Of a stretch of DNA of 64,000 bases, positions 38,314-48,167 are shown in pieces. The stretch covers positions 310,001 through 374,000 of the forward strand of contig CDRNVI010000043.1 in the NCBI GenBank assembly GCA_977017575.1, read 5' to 3'. The position numbers and the translations under genes are program-made. The notes beneath the pieces are model-generated. The model was given only the letters and a program-made list of their open reading frames with translations, ran no database searches and was not told the origin of the DNA. The stretch is from Paramoeba atlantica (taxonomy: Eukaryota; Discosea). Positions within the stretch are counted from its first letter, which is position 1; each line of letters opens with the position of its first letter.

Positions 38314-38889
38314 TTAGATTTTCCTACTCGAAATGCCAATTTTCCATGAATGAGGAGTCAGTGGAAAAATGCCTCTCTGAATCCCTCTAGACTTAAGTTT
38401 GCGATCCGCAGTAACAATAAATAAAGGGTGCCTGTTCTCTTTTTTTAAATGCAGAGCACAAGAAAGTATCCTATCATCTCCTTCTTCTTTGCTCATACCA
38501 GTTGATGCAATAGCTCGTGATTCAAAACTAAAATCCAATAAAAACCAATCGAGCTCCGAGAGATTTTGCATTGCACTTTTCCATAATATTGGCTCGGGGC
38601 GTAATGAAGCATAAGCCTCTATTAGAGTGGTAGTAGGGAAAAATAGCTTTGTTGTTCTATTACTGGATGAAATAAAGCAACTCTTGATGTCGTAGCTAAG
38701 AGAGGAAGTATCTGCAACATAAATAGACCCGCTTGACAGAAACCCCGGTTCGTCAACGCGGCTAATACAGCTTTCCGGCATATTAAGCTCTAATTTTTCG
38801 AGCAGCTGTGCCCGACGAGTAAGTACAGATAGCTTCATGGAGCGGTTCCAGAATATTTGTAGTTCCGAAAGCAGCTTTTTCGAAAGCAT
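38314..38889 (-). CDS. PIN-domain nuclease-like protein
   Basis: 191 residues. PIN domains are metal-dependent RNases. The core has the four acidic positions of the fold: IYVADTSSL (D60), TTTLIEAYASL (E91), EEGDDRILSCAL (D138/D139) and FIVTADRKLKSRG (D162), with the strand IVTADRKLK typical of the last motif. About 50 helical residues precede the domain. All acidic residues are present, so it may be active. It resembles eukaryotic PINc proteins (SWT1, SMG6, telomerase-associated EST1 type), but is only the domain without their extra regions. Confidence 0.75.
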   Translation of the reverse strand: MLSKKLLSELQIFWNRSMKLSVLTRRAQLLEKLELNMPESCISRVDEPGFLSSGSIYVADTSSLSYDIKSCFISSSNRTTKLFFPTTTLIEAYASLRPEPILWKSAMQNLSELDWFLLDFSFESRAIASTGMSKEEGDDRILSCALHLKKENRHPLFIVTADRKLKSRGIQRGIFPLTPHSWKIGISSRKI

Positions 38890-39476
38890 GTACTAAAGCA
38901 GATGTAGTAAACCTTTAGAAAGAAAGGTCAACAAGTTGTTTCTAATAATCCGCTTCAAAGTTTTGTAAAGAATTATTGAACAAAGAGTTCTCCTACTAAA
39001 AGACATGTAAAACTGCAAAAGACATGTAAAGTTAAGGTAGAAAGCGTTGTTTGTAGAAGCGTTGATTCTTTAGTGGCAACAATACATGCATGGATAATTA
39101 AATAGTTATAGAATAACTCCACTATTTACCGCAATGCTAAAATATTAAAGCACATTACATAATGTGTATACTGCGCTCAGAAAATATAAAAAAACATTCA
39201 ATCTAACGACAATCATATCTTCGAAAAATAAGAATAGCGCTCTTCGCGAAATAGACACCTGTAGTTGTGGAAGAAAACATCAATTACAACAATAATATCT
39301 AAAGGAATAAATGTATACTTAATTTATCTTTTGGAAGTACGAAAAAACATTCTTCACAATTGCATATTGAAGAATCACACAAGCATTTGCTTCAATAGCT
39401 TGTGCGATGACCGGTTGTTCAAAGCGCCTCGCTATTCTTACAAAAGAATTGTTCTTATTATTCTTACAAAAACATG
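38890..39476. other. Intergenic, nothing recognised
   Basis: AT-rich spacer of nearly 600 bp. Small direct repeats (AAAAGACATGTAAA near 39000-39030, TTCTTACAAAA near 39436-39470); no gene seen. Confidence 0.5.
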
Positions 39477-41588
39477 CTACAGCCGTTCTAAAACCTGGAT
39501 ACCTAAAAGATCAAGTGTGGTCCTAAGAACCAATCCACACACTTTAGTGAGAAGCAGCGCATCTGGGTTACCCACTATTTGCACTTTACCATAGAAATCA
39601 GTAAACTTACATACAAGAAAATAGGCGAAGTCAGTAAGACGGGAGGGCATTAATTCTTCCATGCCACGCTGCAAGTGCGCTTGAAAGCGGCACAAATGAA
39701 GAGCAAGGACTCGAGCCGTGGGATGAGAAAGCCTAAACCCAGTTTTTGGCATCTGAGTACCTTTTCCGGCTTTCCGCATCACGCCCTTTATCCGTACATA
39801 AGAGTACAATAAGTAAAGTGCCGTGTTCCCTTCTAATTCACACATTTTGTCAAAACTAAATGCATAGTTGCTCTTTCTGTTCTGTTTGAGGTCACAATAC
39901 TTAATGGCAGAGATTCCTAACACTTCAGAATTGTGTTTAATTTGATCTTCAGAAAAGCCATGAGGGTTCGTATCCTCTCTTCGCTTTGTAATGTCGTAGC
40001 ATCGGCCCACGGCTTCATCCATGAGGTCGTTCAAGCGGACGGTATCACTGCTCCGTGTGCGGAAGCGCTTTCCATCGAGCCCTGTGACTAATCCAAAACC
40101 GAGATGTGCCACAATGCATGACTTTGTCCACCCCATTTGGTCAGCCGCGGAGTTGATCAAATCGAAGTGCCCTGATTGGCCAACGTCTGTTATAACAATT
40201 ACGCGATCCGCTTTTAAGACTTGGGACCGGTACCATATTGCGGCCATATCTGTTGTATCGTACGTGTAACCACCGTCACGCTTTGCTACAATAAGAGGAT
40301 AGGAAAACTGTGGTGCGTGCAAGACGTCGTCCTTCAAAACACCCTTATTTACAAAAAGCTGCAGGAGCGCGTTGTTCGTATCCTTGCCAGTGCCAAGAAA
40401 AGGGTGGCAAAGTTTAGCGAGCTTCTCACCGTCCACCTGCCAATCAATCTTTTCAATAGTTTTTCGTTCCTTTCCACCAAGACATATGGTTCCATCGGTC
40501 TCTATAATTCCGTGTTCCCTCATTATAGAGTGTAAACCATCTTCTTGGGCAAAATTCGCAAAAGAATATACAAACGAACGAATCAATTCGCTCTTTGTGG
40601 CTTCATCAATCGGAACCTTGGTCGTCGGCATTATGACCTTGGCACCATCTGACAGCTCTGTGACCATCCCCGCATCTTGACACATTTGAAGTACTTGAGG
40701 AATCTTATCTCGGTAGAAGCTCTCTCCAAATTCCTTGAGTTCAATATTAAGACGATGATAAACTTTTTCAAACTCCACGCGACTTGCGTCGCATAGAATA
40801 TGCCAGGCAGCCACCGCTTCATTGTCACCTCGTTGTAAGGAAACGACCTCTGCATAAGCACGGGATCGAAACTCAGTGTCTGCGTCAAATTCCACTTTGG
40901 ATTGCTTATAAAACGCTCCAAGATCTTGTATGGGTGGGGGATTTGTCAAACAATCAGGGTATTGCCTCTTGAGATATGCAATCAACATACCAAATTGCGT
41001 ACCCCAATCACCAACATGATTGACCCTGTGAACATTGTGTCCACAAAACTCATACATGCGGCATATGCAATCCCCAATGATGGTGGACCGAAGGTGTCCG
41101 ACATGCATATCTTTCGCAATGTTGGGGCTACTGAAATCAACGACAACCGTTTCTTGCTTTGACGTGGAGGTCTCAAGACCTTTCCGATTCAGTCGCATCA
41201 TCGCATTGCAAAGATACTCAAGTGAAATATTGAAGTAAATAAAACCTCTTTCGTCAGTTGTCACCCCTTCAAGAAACTCATTGTCCGGCAAGTGACCCAC
41301 AATAGATTTCGCTACGGACTTTGCGGGCATTCCTAGTCGTTTCGCCAAAGTCATTGCATTGTTACATTGGTAATCGCTAACCTTACTAGGAGCGAGCAGC
41401 ACTTTTGGTAAATCTTCTCTCAAACTTGGAAAGGCATTCGCAAAGGCTGATTCAAGAGTAGAGCATATCTTTTCTTCAACATGCTGATACCCATCCCGAG
41501 TCTTGCACTGCGCTGATTTCCTACCACAGCATGCTTGGAAGAAAGTAGCCAGAGTGTGCGTCAGACTCTGGAAGACTTTGCCGGACAT
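39477..41588 (-). CDS. Arginyl-tRNA synthetase
   Basis: 703 residues from the ATG at 41588; the ATG at 41672 would add 28 mostly hydrophobic/basic residues that could target mitochondria, so two starts may give dual targeting. Class I features: N-terminal Add-1 domain, signature HVGH in SPNIAKDMHVGHLRSTIIGD (HVGH at 162-165), WGTQFGMLIAYL, GGYTYDTTDMAAIWYR, GFGLVTGLDGKRFRTRS in the KMSKS position (degenerate, as usual for ArgRS), and the C-terminal DALR-type anticodon-binding domain (ALYLLYSYVRIKGVMRKAG onward). About 90 extra residues sit between DGAKVIM and PLIVAKRDGG in the catalytic domain; other ArgRSs have only a short loop there. Confidence 0.95.
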   Translation of the reverse strand: MSGKVFQSLTHTLATFFQACCGRKSAQCKTRDGYQHVEEKICSTLESAFANAFPSLREDLPKVLLAPSKVSDYQCNNAMTLAKRLGMPAKSVAKSIVGHLPDNEFLEGVTTDERGFIYFNISLEYLCNAMMRLNRKGLETSTSKQETVVVDFSSPNIAKDMHVGHLRSTIIGDCICRMYEFCGHNVHRVNHVGDWGTQFGMLIAYLKRQYPDCLTNPPPIQDLGAFYKQSKVEFDADTEFRSRAYAEVVSLQRGDNEAVAAWHILCDASRVEFEKVYHRLNIELKEFGESFYRDKIPQVLQMCQDAGMVTELSDGAKVIMPTTKVPIDEATKSELIRSFVYSFANFAQEDGLHSIMREHGIIETDGTICLGGKERKTIEKIDWQVDGEKLAKLCHPFLGTGKDTNNALLQLFVNKGVLKDDVLHAPQFSYPLIVAKRDGGYTYDTTDMAAIWYRSQVLKADRVIVITDVGQSGHFDLINSAADQMGWTKSCIVAHLGFGLVTGLDGKRFRTRSSDTVRLNDLMDEAVGRCYDITKRREDTNPHGFSEDQIKHNSEVLGISAIKYCDLKQNRKSNYAFSFDKMCELEGNTALYLLYSYVRIKGVMRKAGKGTQMPKTGFRLSHPTARVLALHLCRFQAHLQRGMEELMPSRLTDFAYFLVCKFTDFYGKVQIVGNPDALLLTKVCGLVLRTTLDLLGIQVLERL

Positions 41589-41809
41589 TGATAGTTTAAG
41601 GAAAAATATAGGGGGGATCTTACGAACTATGAAAAACAACCGAAAAGACAATTCAGCCAACGATTGCGTCATATTTTCATGCCCAACTATTCAACAAATA
41701 CAAAGTTGTATGATATTCACCAAAAAATGTTTAATACCCGGATACGAGCTCCGTTACGACTTAGCCTATTCGTTAGTAAAAATATTGCATGTTAGTAATG
41801 CTTGTATGT

Positions 41810-42103
41810 CTACCAATGGTCCCTGTAGCCAAGTCTATAATTCCATCTATTAGTTTTACGGTATTTTGCACGCACAGCTTGTATCTTCCGACTGGCATCC
41901 ATAAAGTCACGCGGTGCCTTCATCTTCTCGCGCTGAAATCTCCACTTACGTTTAAAATAATACCAATGAGCAAAACTTCGGCGTGAACAGGGGAACAAGG
42001 AGGACGCAGCCTTCCCATAATGGATCGAATGGACGAGCGAAGGCACCAAGCTACTGGAGTTGAAGCTTGCCTTCGAAAAATGACGCAGATAACATTTTAA
42101 CAT
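41810..42103 (-). CDS. Small basic, probably mitochondrial protein (hypothetical)
   Basis: 97 residues from the ATG at 42103. The N-terminal 40 residues (MLKCYLRHFSKASFNSSSL) look like a presequence, the rest is very basic and aromatic (WYYFKRKWRFQREKMKAPRDF, YRKTNRWNYRLGYRDHW), like small mitoribosomal proteins. No named family. Confidence 0.5.
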   Translation of the reverse strand: MLKCYLRHFSKASFNSSSLVPSLVHSIHYGKAASSLFPCSRRSFAHWYYFKRKWRFQREKMKAPRDFMDASRKIQAVRAKYRKTNRWNYRLGYRDHW

Positions 42104-42391
42104 TATAATTATTGGGTCATAACAGGAGCTTTTTGTGTGATAACCAATGTTATTGAAGAATATTAGATACAATCTATTTCACGCACGCTATGTGTATTAT
42201 GATGCTCATACTAGATGGAGGTTTATGAGTATCCACAAAGTCTATTCAAATTTTCATTAAAACGTTGTCAATGTCTTCTATCATACATACATGCATGTCA
42301 CGCAATATCATACATCGAACCACCAGAGGTCTTTTGCAAAGACCTCTACAAACCATGCCGTCTTCTTCTCCACAGAAAGTATTTACATAGT

Positions 42392-42877
42392 TTATGAAGT
42401 CTGCGTCCCTTGTAACGCCATCTTATCAATAATTTTTACACATTTTTCCAGACTGTGGGCGTACGCCTCACGACACTGCAGTAAGACTACACTGGTAGGT
42501 CGACGCGAACCAGCAGCAAACCCCAGATCCCTTCGGCTGGGAACCCAAACGTAAGACAGTCCGGCTTGTTCCGCAAGCACGGGAATATGCGACACTACGT
42601 CGTACGGGGAGGTGTCTGCACCGAGTAGCACAATCGATCCAGGAGGGATGGATGCGGCTCCAGGCTTCTTGTTTGTTGCAGTAGTCAGTCGAATTAATTT
42701 TGTTACCTCCTTGATACCTTTGGGCACACCCCGCTTTTTGTTACGCTGGCGCGCTTCCTCCTGCACAGCCTCATGACATTTATGGACAAGAGAGTACAAC
42801 TTTGCAGTGAGCTTCGGGTGAGTGTCGGAAAAAGGATAGGAAATCGGGCAACGATACCGTCCTAACGTTTCTGTCAT
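42392..42877 (-). CDS. NHP2: H/ACA snoRNP protein NHP2 (L7Ae family)
   Basis: 161 residues. NHP2 binds the kink-turn-like upper stem of H/ACA RNAs that guide pseudouridylation and joins telomerase in some eukaryotes. L7Ae fold: KLYSLVHKCHEAVQEEARQ, RGVPKGIKEVTKLIRL, GSIVLLGADTSPYDVVSHIPVLAEQAGLSYVWVPSRRDLGFAAGSRRPTSVVLL, matching NHP2 more than L7a or SNU13 (the DLG.AAGSKRPT motif). A short polar insert (TTATNKKPGAASIPP) precedes strand 2. Likely functional. Confidence 0.93.
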   Translation of the reverse strand: MTETLGRYRCPISYPFSDTHPKLTAKLYSLVHKCHEAVQEEARQRNKKRGVPKGIKEVTKLIRLTTATNKKPGAASIPPGSIVLLGADTSPYDVVSHIPVLAEQAGLSYVWVPSRRDLGFAAGSRRPTSVVLLQCREAYAHSLEKCVKIIDKMALQGTQTS

Positions 42878-43038
42878 GGATATTTAGAGCGAATGAAAAA
42901 GAAGGATGGTTTGGGAATCTTGTTTTATAGAAAATGTTTCGGTAACACAGAAACTATTGTATAGCGGAAAACACAGTAAAACAAATATAGTATGTGTATT
43001 TCATGCAGACATTCTCATCTGAGTTATCCTGTCCTTCC

Positions 43039-44628
43039 TTACTCACCCGAAGACGACCAAAGTGGGGGCAAAATTTCAATTCGGTGTTCCAACCATGATA
43101 ACGCCACCTCACGGTACGACAGCTCATGAAACGACGGGTGCGGAATACGAGCCCCGTGAGGAGCCGTTCTAAATTTTGTTCCGTCGGGCATGTCCCTAGT
43201 ACTGGATGGCGCAGCTGAATTCTCATCCTCATGCGACACACACGATGACGAAAAAATTTGTCCAGAGGGCTCCTCGACTGTATCGGGACGAAACACAACG
43301 GGAACAAACCCACGAGATTTGGGGACTCCCTCATACGTCTTGGAAGTATTCCCATAGGGATTCCCAGGTAAATCCAGACCTTCTTTGGGCGGCCTCTCAG
43401 GAATTCGCCTCGAATTCTGCAAGGAGGGAAGACAGCGGGCAATGTACGGCTGCGGGCCTACCAAAGAGGCCAATGGTATCTCCCCCCGCAGCTTTTGTCG
43501 CAGTGCCACAATCCGTTCCGTGGTGGGACCTAGATAAGACAGCAGCACTAGAGCCACGAGAAGATTGCGACAGTGAGTGGCGAGGGAGGCGAGATGTTGG
43601 TGGTCCTCTGTGGGGGGAGCGGGCATGACAGAACTGCTCACATTCACTTGACACCCCCAGAGGAAAATCTCCAGCTCCCCCACCATGGCCTCCACGACGT
43701 CGCTTTTTCCTTTGCTCATCACTTTATGGGCGTCCGCGACCAGTAGGTCCAGTCGCGCAAAGTCGTACGTGAACTCGAGATGGGGATTTCCGTAGAGAAC
43801 CCCAATCAAGGGCCCGAGCGAGTTAAACGCGGAGATGCCTTCTGTTTGTGTATCGAACGCATTCGAGACCATATCCCACAACACCGTTGGAATCACCAGA
43901 TCCCCCACCCACTCCGCCTGGTCAAACTCAAACGACCGTCCGGTGCTGTAATCCACACTGTGACGCAACACCCCCTGGTCCTTCAACAGCCCCGCGATCT
44001 TTCGGAACCGCCCACACAGCTCCTGCAAATTCACCGCCACCCCCGCCGGCAGCGTCCCCCCGGGCCCCCGCACCAGCACCGCGTACACCCACTCCTCCAG
44101 CAGCGAGTACGCCGAGCGCCCCCCGTGGTACTCCATCACCAGACAGAACAGGTTCTCGCTGAGGCGGTGCTTCCCCCACACCGCGTGGAGCGCAAAGTCC
44201 TCGACGTGGCGCAGCGGCTCCCCGCACAGGCGGCACTGGGCGCCGTCGAAGAGGGCCTCCGCGGTGAGCCGCGGGCGGTGCTTGAAGTAGAGCGCGCTGA
44301 TGGAGCAGGGCGCGGGTCGGGCCCTGCCGGCCTCCTCGCGGAGCAGCGTGAAGCTCTCGCGGGAGGCCTCCGCGGTGTGGGAGAGGCCGGAGAGGAGGGA
44401 GGCGGTGGCGCGGGGGGGAGCGGACCGGGCGTGGGCGAGAGAGGCAGCGAGGGCGTGGGGGGAGGCGGTGGGGGGAAAGGAGGGGGGGCCGGTGCCGAAG
44501 GGGGCGAGGGTTTGTCGGAAAAGGGTGGTGGAGGAAGGCCGCGTGGGGGGTGGGGGGTGGAGGAGACGGGAGATGTAAAAAGGTCGAGCGCATGTCGACG
44601 AATAGGGGCCATGGGATAGGTGTTTCAT
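43039..44628 (-). CDS. Zinc-finger protein, probably mitochondrial, unknown function
   Basis: 529 residues. N-terminus with Arg, Pro and Ser and no acidic residues for over 70 positions (YISRLLHPPPPTRPSSTTLF) suggests an organelle presequence. One C2H2 finger near residues 132-154 (CRLCGEPLRHVEDFALHAVWGKH) has Cys-x2-Cys and His-x5-His, a form frequent in kinetoplastid mitochondrial proteins. Helical region 155-370 (LFCLVMEYHGG, LVVAL-type helices, YDFARLDLLVADAHKVM), then a polar tail. No orthologue named. The 5' third carries a strong C-to-G wobble switch. Confidence 0.7.
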   Translation of the reverse strand: MKHLSHGPYSSTCARPFYISRLLHPPPPTRPSSTTLFRQTLAPFGTGPPSFPPTASPHALAASLAHARSAPPRATASLLSGLSHTAEASRESFTLLREEAGRARPAPCSISALYFKHRPRLTAEALFDGAQCRLCGEPLRHVEDFALHAVWGKHRLSENLFCLVMEYHGGRSAYSLLEEWVYAVLVRGPGGTLPAGVAVNLQELCGRFRKIAGLLKDQGVLRHSVDYSTGRSFEFDQAEWVGDLVIPTVLWDMVSNAFDTQTEGISAFNSLGPLIGVLYGNPHLEFTYDFARLDLLVADAHKVMSKGKSDVVEAMVGELEIFLWGCQVNVSSSVMPAPPTEDHQHLASLATHCRNLLVALVLLSYLGPTTERIVALRQKLRGEIPLASLVGPQPYIARCLPSLQNSRRIPERPPKEGLDLPGNPYGNTSKTYEGVPKSRGFVPVVFRPDTVEEPSGQIFSSSCVSHEDENSAAPSSTRDMPDGTKFRTAPHGARIPHPSFHELSYREVALSWLEHRIEILPPLWSSSGE

Positions 44629-45080
44629 TTTGTATGGTAAAGTTAAGCCATGGGAGGGTTGTGGAATTCATCAAGAGGAGTGTTCGATGCTTTGCCCATC
44701 ATGACACGATGACCTTAGAGGTCGAATATCCGGTTTAGCATATGATTTTCAAGGAGTTGTTCGGAAAAATGCTCCCATCATGTGCGCCTGAACGAAACAG
44801 GTAGATATCCTAGATGAAAGTCCTAATTGTTGTACAATGAATGGTGTGCGAGTTCTAAAGTAGTTCTAAAGTCTTTAGCGCTACCTCTTTAAAAAAGAGG
44901 TATAATAAAAACTAAAATAATAGGTACCTCTTTTAAAGAGGTATTATCCCCCTCATCACTTACAGCAGTACTGTTATGTTACAATAGCATACATGTGAGT
45001 ACACGTGTTAAACAATCCGCTTAATTGACAACTTAGTAAATCTGCAGCAGCATAGAGCATCAGTAAGAGTAGCAAACAAT
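44629..45080. other. Intergenic region with paired palindromes
   Basis: No gene; contains the palindrome pair at 44882-44943. Confidence 0.5.
44882..44943. repeat. Two copies of the palindrome TACCTCTTT/AAAGAGGTA
   Basis: At 44882-44902 and 44925-44943, each with perfect 9-bp arms and a 1-3 base centre, 22 bp apart. The TA at both outer edges suggests tiny transposon-derived elements; each could also form a cruciform or act as a binding site for a dimeric protein. Confidence 0.75.
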
Positions 45081-46448
45081 TCAATTTTTCTTTTCCATTG
45101 GCGTAGACAATAACGAGTAATAGTCTTCGGTTAAATCCAAAACCCTTTGCTTGGTTCTATGTTTCAACGCAGAATGATGTGCTTCCCCTAAGGTTCCAGA
45201 ATTCAGACTCGATATCACGTTTATGGAAGTCGCATGAGAGGCTGGTAAAAGTCGCTCATCATGGAACCATGCGGTGTGAGTTCGTTTTTTCGTTGTATCG
45301 TAGTGCACACGATGTGAGGGATGTTGTCTCGTACGCTTTCGGTCGACGGCTTCGGCAGCAGCGTCGTTCGGATACTGACATACCAAGGCGGCTCCGTTCC
45401 CAAACCCAGGCAAGGCTATTTCCTTATCTGTCACTTTTAACCGTTGTGAAGAGAATCGATTATCATCATACAAATTCGTGTTTATGGTTCCTTTCAACTG
45501 TAGCCAAATGTCGCTTCCATTTTTTTGATCTTTAGCGCCTTCAACAAAATAATATACATGACGGAAACGGCTCTGGCATTGTAACCAAAATTCTCGTGCT
45601 TCTGGACTGTCCCACAAAGAGCAGCATACAACTGTGGAAGGCATCCAGTATTTCCTACTCACATTGAAACAGCTGCGCGTTGCGCGAACCGCTTCAAAAC
45701 TTGCATGTGATGGAAACGAGTTGTGGAAGAACATTTCGCGCATATCGCATATCACGTTGCTAATACCTCTATTCGGATGACACACATTGCCATGTAAATA
45801 AGCTGTTTCAACATCTGAACTGCGAGTCGGTTGGTAAGGGAGAATGGGAATTCCAGCCTCTTGCAGGAGTGAAGCAAATTTGATATCGGACTTCTCTTCC
45901 GTAACATCCATTTGCAGGAATTCGCATAGTGAGGGAAGATCCGCGGAACTCATAGATTTGCGATCAACACAGATTATGACAGGGAGAACCTCAGTAGCGT
46001 GATTCCAACTATCTTTATCATGCTTGTTGCGCATCGAGCTTCTTGATTGGTACTTTGTGGATTGAATTTGAGACACTATGCGCTGCGTCAACACTCCAGG
46101 ATGCGCACCAAATTCTACTATTGCATGAACGGGCTTCCTGGGCATGTCCGGTTCAGGCGAATCCATGAGACTTGATGCTCCTTTCAGTCCGGTTTGCGTG
46201 GGATAGCGACGTTGCTGACGCCTTGTTTCTTTGGTGTGCGACCTTTTGGAGAATAGGTATGGAAATAGGATTTCGTGCGGCGAAAGTATTGAGTACTTGG
46301 AAACTAATTCCTCTATATTAAAAAATGGGACTTCGCTCATTCGGATAGGAGGTCGTATTCGCATGTTGCTATTACAACGAATAAAAAGTAATGTGAAAAG
46401 AAGTCTTAGACTACGTACACTGTAGTACTGCCACCCTATTTTTGCCAT
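45081..46448 (-). CDS. FtsJ/RrmJ-like rRNA 2'-O-methyltransferase family protein, probably mitochondrial
   Basis: 455 residues from the ATG at 46448; further ATGs lie upstream. A basic, hydrophobic start (MAKIGWQYYSVRSLRLLFTLLF) suggests mitochondrial import. Rossmann-type SAM motif HAIVEFGAHPGVLTQRIVSQI parallels the VLDLGAAPGGWSQ of FtsJ, LPVIICVDRKSM and LCEFLQMDVTEE parallel the VIGVDL..M and FIQGDVT strands, and ISNVICDMREMF the LVLSDMAPN strand with the catalytic-type Asp. The substrate loop and C-terminal 200 residues are unlike known members. MRM2-like modification of mitochondrial large-subunit rRNA is the nearest guess; it may be a non-catalytic assembly factor. Confidence 0.6.
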   Translation of the reverse strand: MAKIGWQYYSVRSLRLLFTLLFIRCNSNMRIRPPIRMSEVPFFNIEELVSKYSILSPHEILFPYLFSKRSHTKETRRQQRRYPTQTGLKGASSLMDSPEPDMPRKPVHAIVEFGAHPGVLTQRIVSQIQSTKYQSRSSMRNKHDKDSWNHATEVLPVIICVDRKSMSSADLPSLCEFLQMDVTEEKSDIKFASLLQEAGIPILPYQPTRSSDVETAYLHGNVCHPNRGISNVICDMREMFFHNSFPSHASFEAVRATRSCFNVSRKYWMPSTVVCCSLWDSPEAREFWLQCQSRFRHVYYFVEGAKDQKNGSDIWLQLKGTINTNLYDDNRFSSQRLKVTDKEIALPGFGNGAALVCQYPNDAAAEAVDRKRTRQHPSHRVHYDTTKKRTHTAWFHDERLLPASHATSINVISSLNSGTLGEAHHSALKHRTKQRVLDLTEDYYSLLSTPMEKKN

Positions 46449-46852
46449 AGTGTGCTCATTTAAGGATATAAAATTGATCCAATAGTCTATTTGACGAATA
46501 GAACTAAGTGAAGTGGTAGAAGTGATGCATTCCCTTAAGACTACATACCTAACGCGTTGCTTCTGGCAATGCATTCCCCATAAACAGTTATTTGCAGCTC
46601 TCGGTAGTCCTGCGTACAAGTATACAAGTAGTTGTTGAGTATAGGTATAACATTCGTCAATTCTTGGTACTATCAATTCATACAGTTAAACCTTTGTAAT
46701 GACACGATATAATACAATACGCATACATGCGTGCATAATGCATTACTGTTACTGTATTAAAATTGCTACGTTATAATAAAATACATATCAACGGTAAGTG
46801 TACACCTACGCAAGAGCGTACACTTTGGACACGCTTCTCAAAACCAGAAAGA
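46449..46852. other. Intergenic, nothing recognised
   Basis: Possibly 5' coding extension of the methyltransferase up to 46676 (frame open), otherwise AT-rich spacer. Confidence 0.4.
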
Positions 46853-48007
46853 TCACACTTTTTTTACAATCTGAACCACGTCTTCATCTTCTAGCTTGTG
46901 ATCTTTACCGACTTTCTGAGGGTTGTGCCTCACGCTTCGGCCCCATACCCATGCGTATCGAAAGTTTTGCATCATTTGTTTGTGAATTTTCTGACAAAAG
47001 GTCTCCAAAGTTGGTTGGGGACTCGCTTTCAGGACTACAGGTGCTGCATAATCCGGAATATTGCCCTTCGGTTTTGGATACACGCGGCATAGATGAAGGT
47101 GCTCCCAAATGCAGTCCATAAGCCCATCCAGGTTCCACTCATGATGGGCACTGATTGGGCAGTTGTGCGGCATACGGGCGATAATATCCAACTCCTCGAT
47201 TGTAATCGAGTCAATCTTATTCATGACATAGATGGCAGGAACATACACTATGCGGCTTCCCCTCATGGTGGCGTCACTGGAGGAGACGTTATGCGCACCG
47301 CTCTCTAACACATCCACGAGTTGATCTACCGTGTAATCGCCCCGAATAACAACATCCACGGAGGCTAACTTGTACTCCGCCAGGACTGATTTAATCGCCT
47401 CTTCTGTGAGATACGTCAGCGAACAGGTCGAAGTGACGGTGATTCCTCCACGATCCTTTTTTCGCACCGTGATGTCCGGACGAGACTGATTCAGCCGAAT
47501 GCCAAATCCCTCGAGCTCACGCTCAATAATCAGTTTGTGCTGCAGTGGCTTTGCGACGTCAAGCACAATCAGAAGCAAAGAACAGGTGCGGGCAGTAGCA
47601 ATGACCTGACGCCCACGACCCTTCCCATCCTTCGCGCCTTCAATAATCCCCGGAAGGTCAAGCATTTGTATTTTCGCTCCATTGTGAGTGACAATTCCAG
47701 GCACGCAGGTTAGTGTGGTAAACTCATACGCCGCAACCTCGCTAAAAGAGGACGTTAATTTGTTGAGTAGCGTGCTTTTGCCTACACTGGGAAATCCCAC
47801 AAATCCGACCCGAGCGTCGCCCGTTTTCGACACGTCAAATCCGGGCATCTTACCCCCACCACTGGACTTGGCGTCTTGTGCCATCAGGTCCCGCTTCAAA
47901 GAGGCGAGTCTTGCTTTTAACTGCCCAATGTGGCCCATAGTAGCCTTGTTCTTCTGTGTGCGGGCCATCTCCGCTTCAATATCCGCAATCTTCTGCAAAA
48001 CGCTCAT
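46853..48007 (-). CDS. DRG1: DRG1 GTPase (developmentally regulated GTP-binding protein, Rbg1)
   Basis: 384 residues from the ATG at 48007 ([23 protein letters not shown]), which aligns with the human DRG1 start; a TTTCTTCTC tract and an upstream AG make a reasonable trans-splice acceptor. Seen: HTH arm, G1 [12 protein letters not shown] (68-79), G2/effector [10 protein letters not shown]3 [17 protein letters not shown]5D2L insertion, G4 NKID, C-terminal TGS domain ending [20 protein letters not shown]1 binds translating ribosomes with its partner DFRP1 and relieves stalling. About 12 residues (SSDATMRGS) are inserted before the VYVPAIYV strand. High confidence. Confidence 0.97.
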   Translation of the reverse strand: MSVLQKIADIEAEMARTQKNKATMGHIGQLKARLASLKRDLMAQDAKSSGGGKMPGFDVSKTGDARVGFVGFPSVGKSTLLNKLTSSFSEVAAYEFTTLTCVPGIVTHNGAKIQMLDLPGIIEGAKDGKGRGRQVIATARTCSLLLIVLDVAKPLQHKLIIERELEGFGIRLNQSRPDITVRKKDRGGITVTSTCSLTYLTEEAIKSVLAEYKLASVDVVIRGDYTVDQLVDVLESGAHNVSSSDATMRGSRIVYVPAIYVMNKIDSITIEELDIIARMPHNCPISAHHEWNLDGLMDCIWEHLHLCRVYPKPKGNIPDYAAPVVLKASPQPTLETFCQKIHKQMMQNFRYAWVWGRSVRHNPQKVGKDHKLEDEDVVQIVKKV

Positions 48008-48167
48008 GAGAAGAAACGAAGCTTGAAATATTAAGATTGATCTTTCCATAAAACATATAGTTGAATATTCCAACAATCAAAGTGTGTTGCATGTAAATGA
48101 AAGAAACAAAAATTAAGTAAATAAAACATTATTTTGATGGAATTAGACAAAGACCCATCGACGCATC

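Noticed and set aside
43780-44619. 279-codon plus-strand frame opposite the zinc-finger gene
   Set aside because: Low-complexity shadow of the same kind of island, without domain features.
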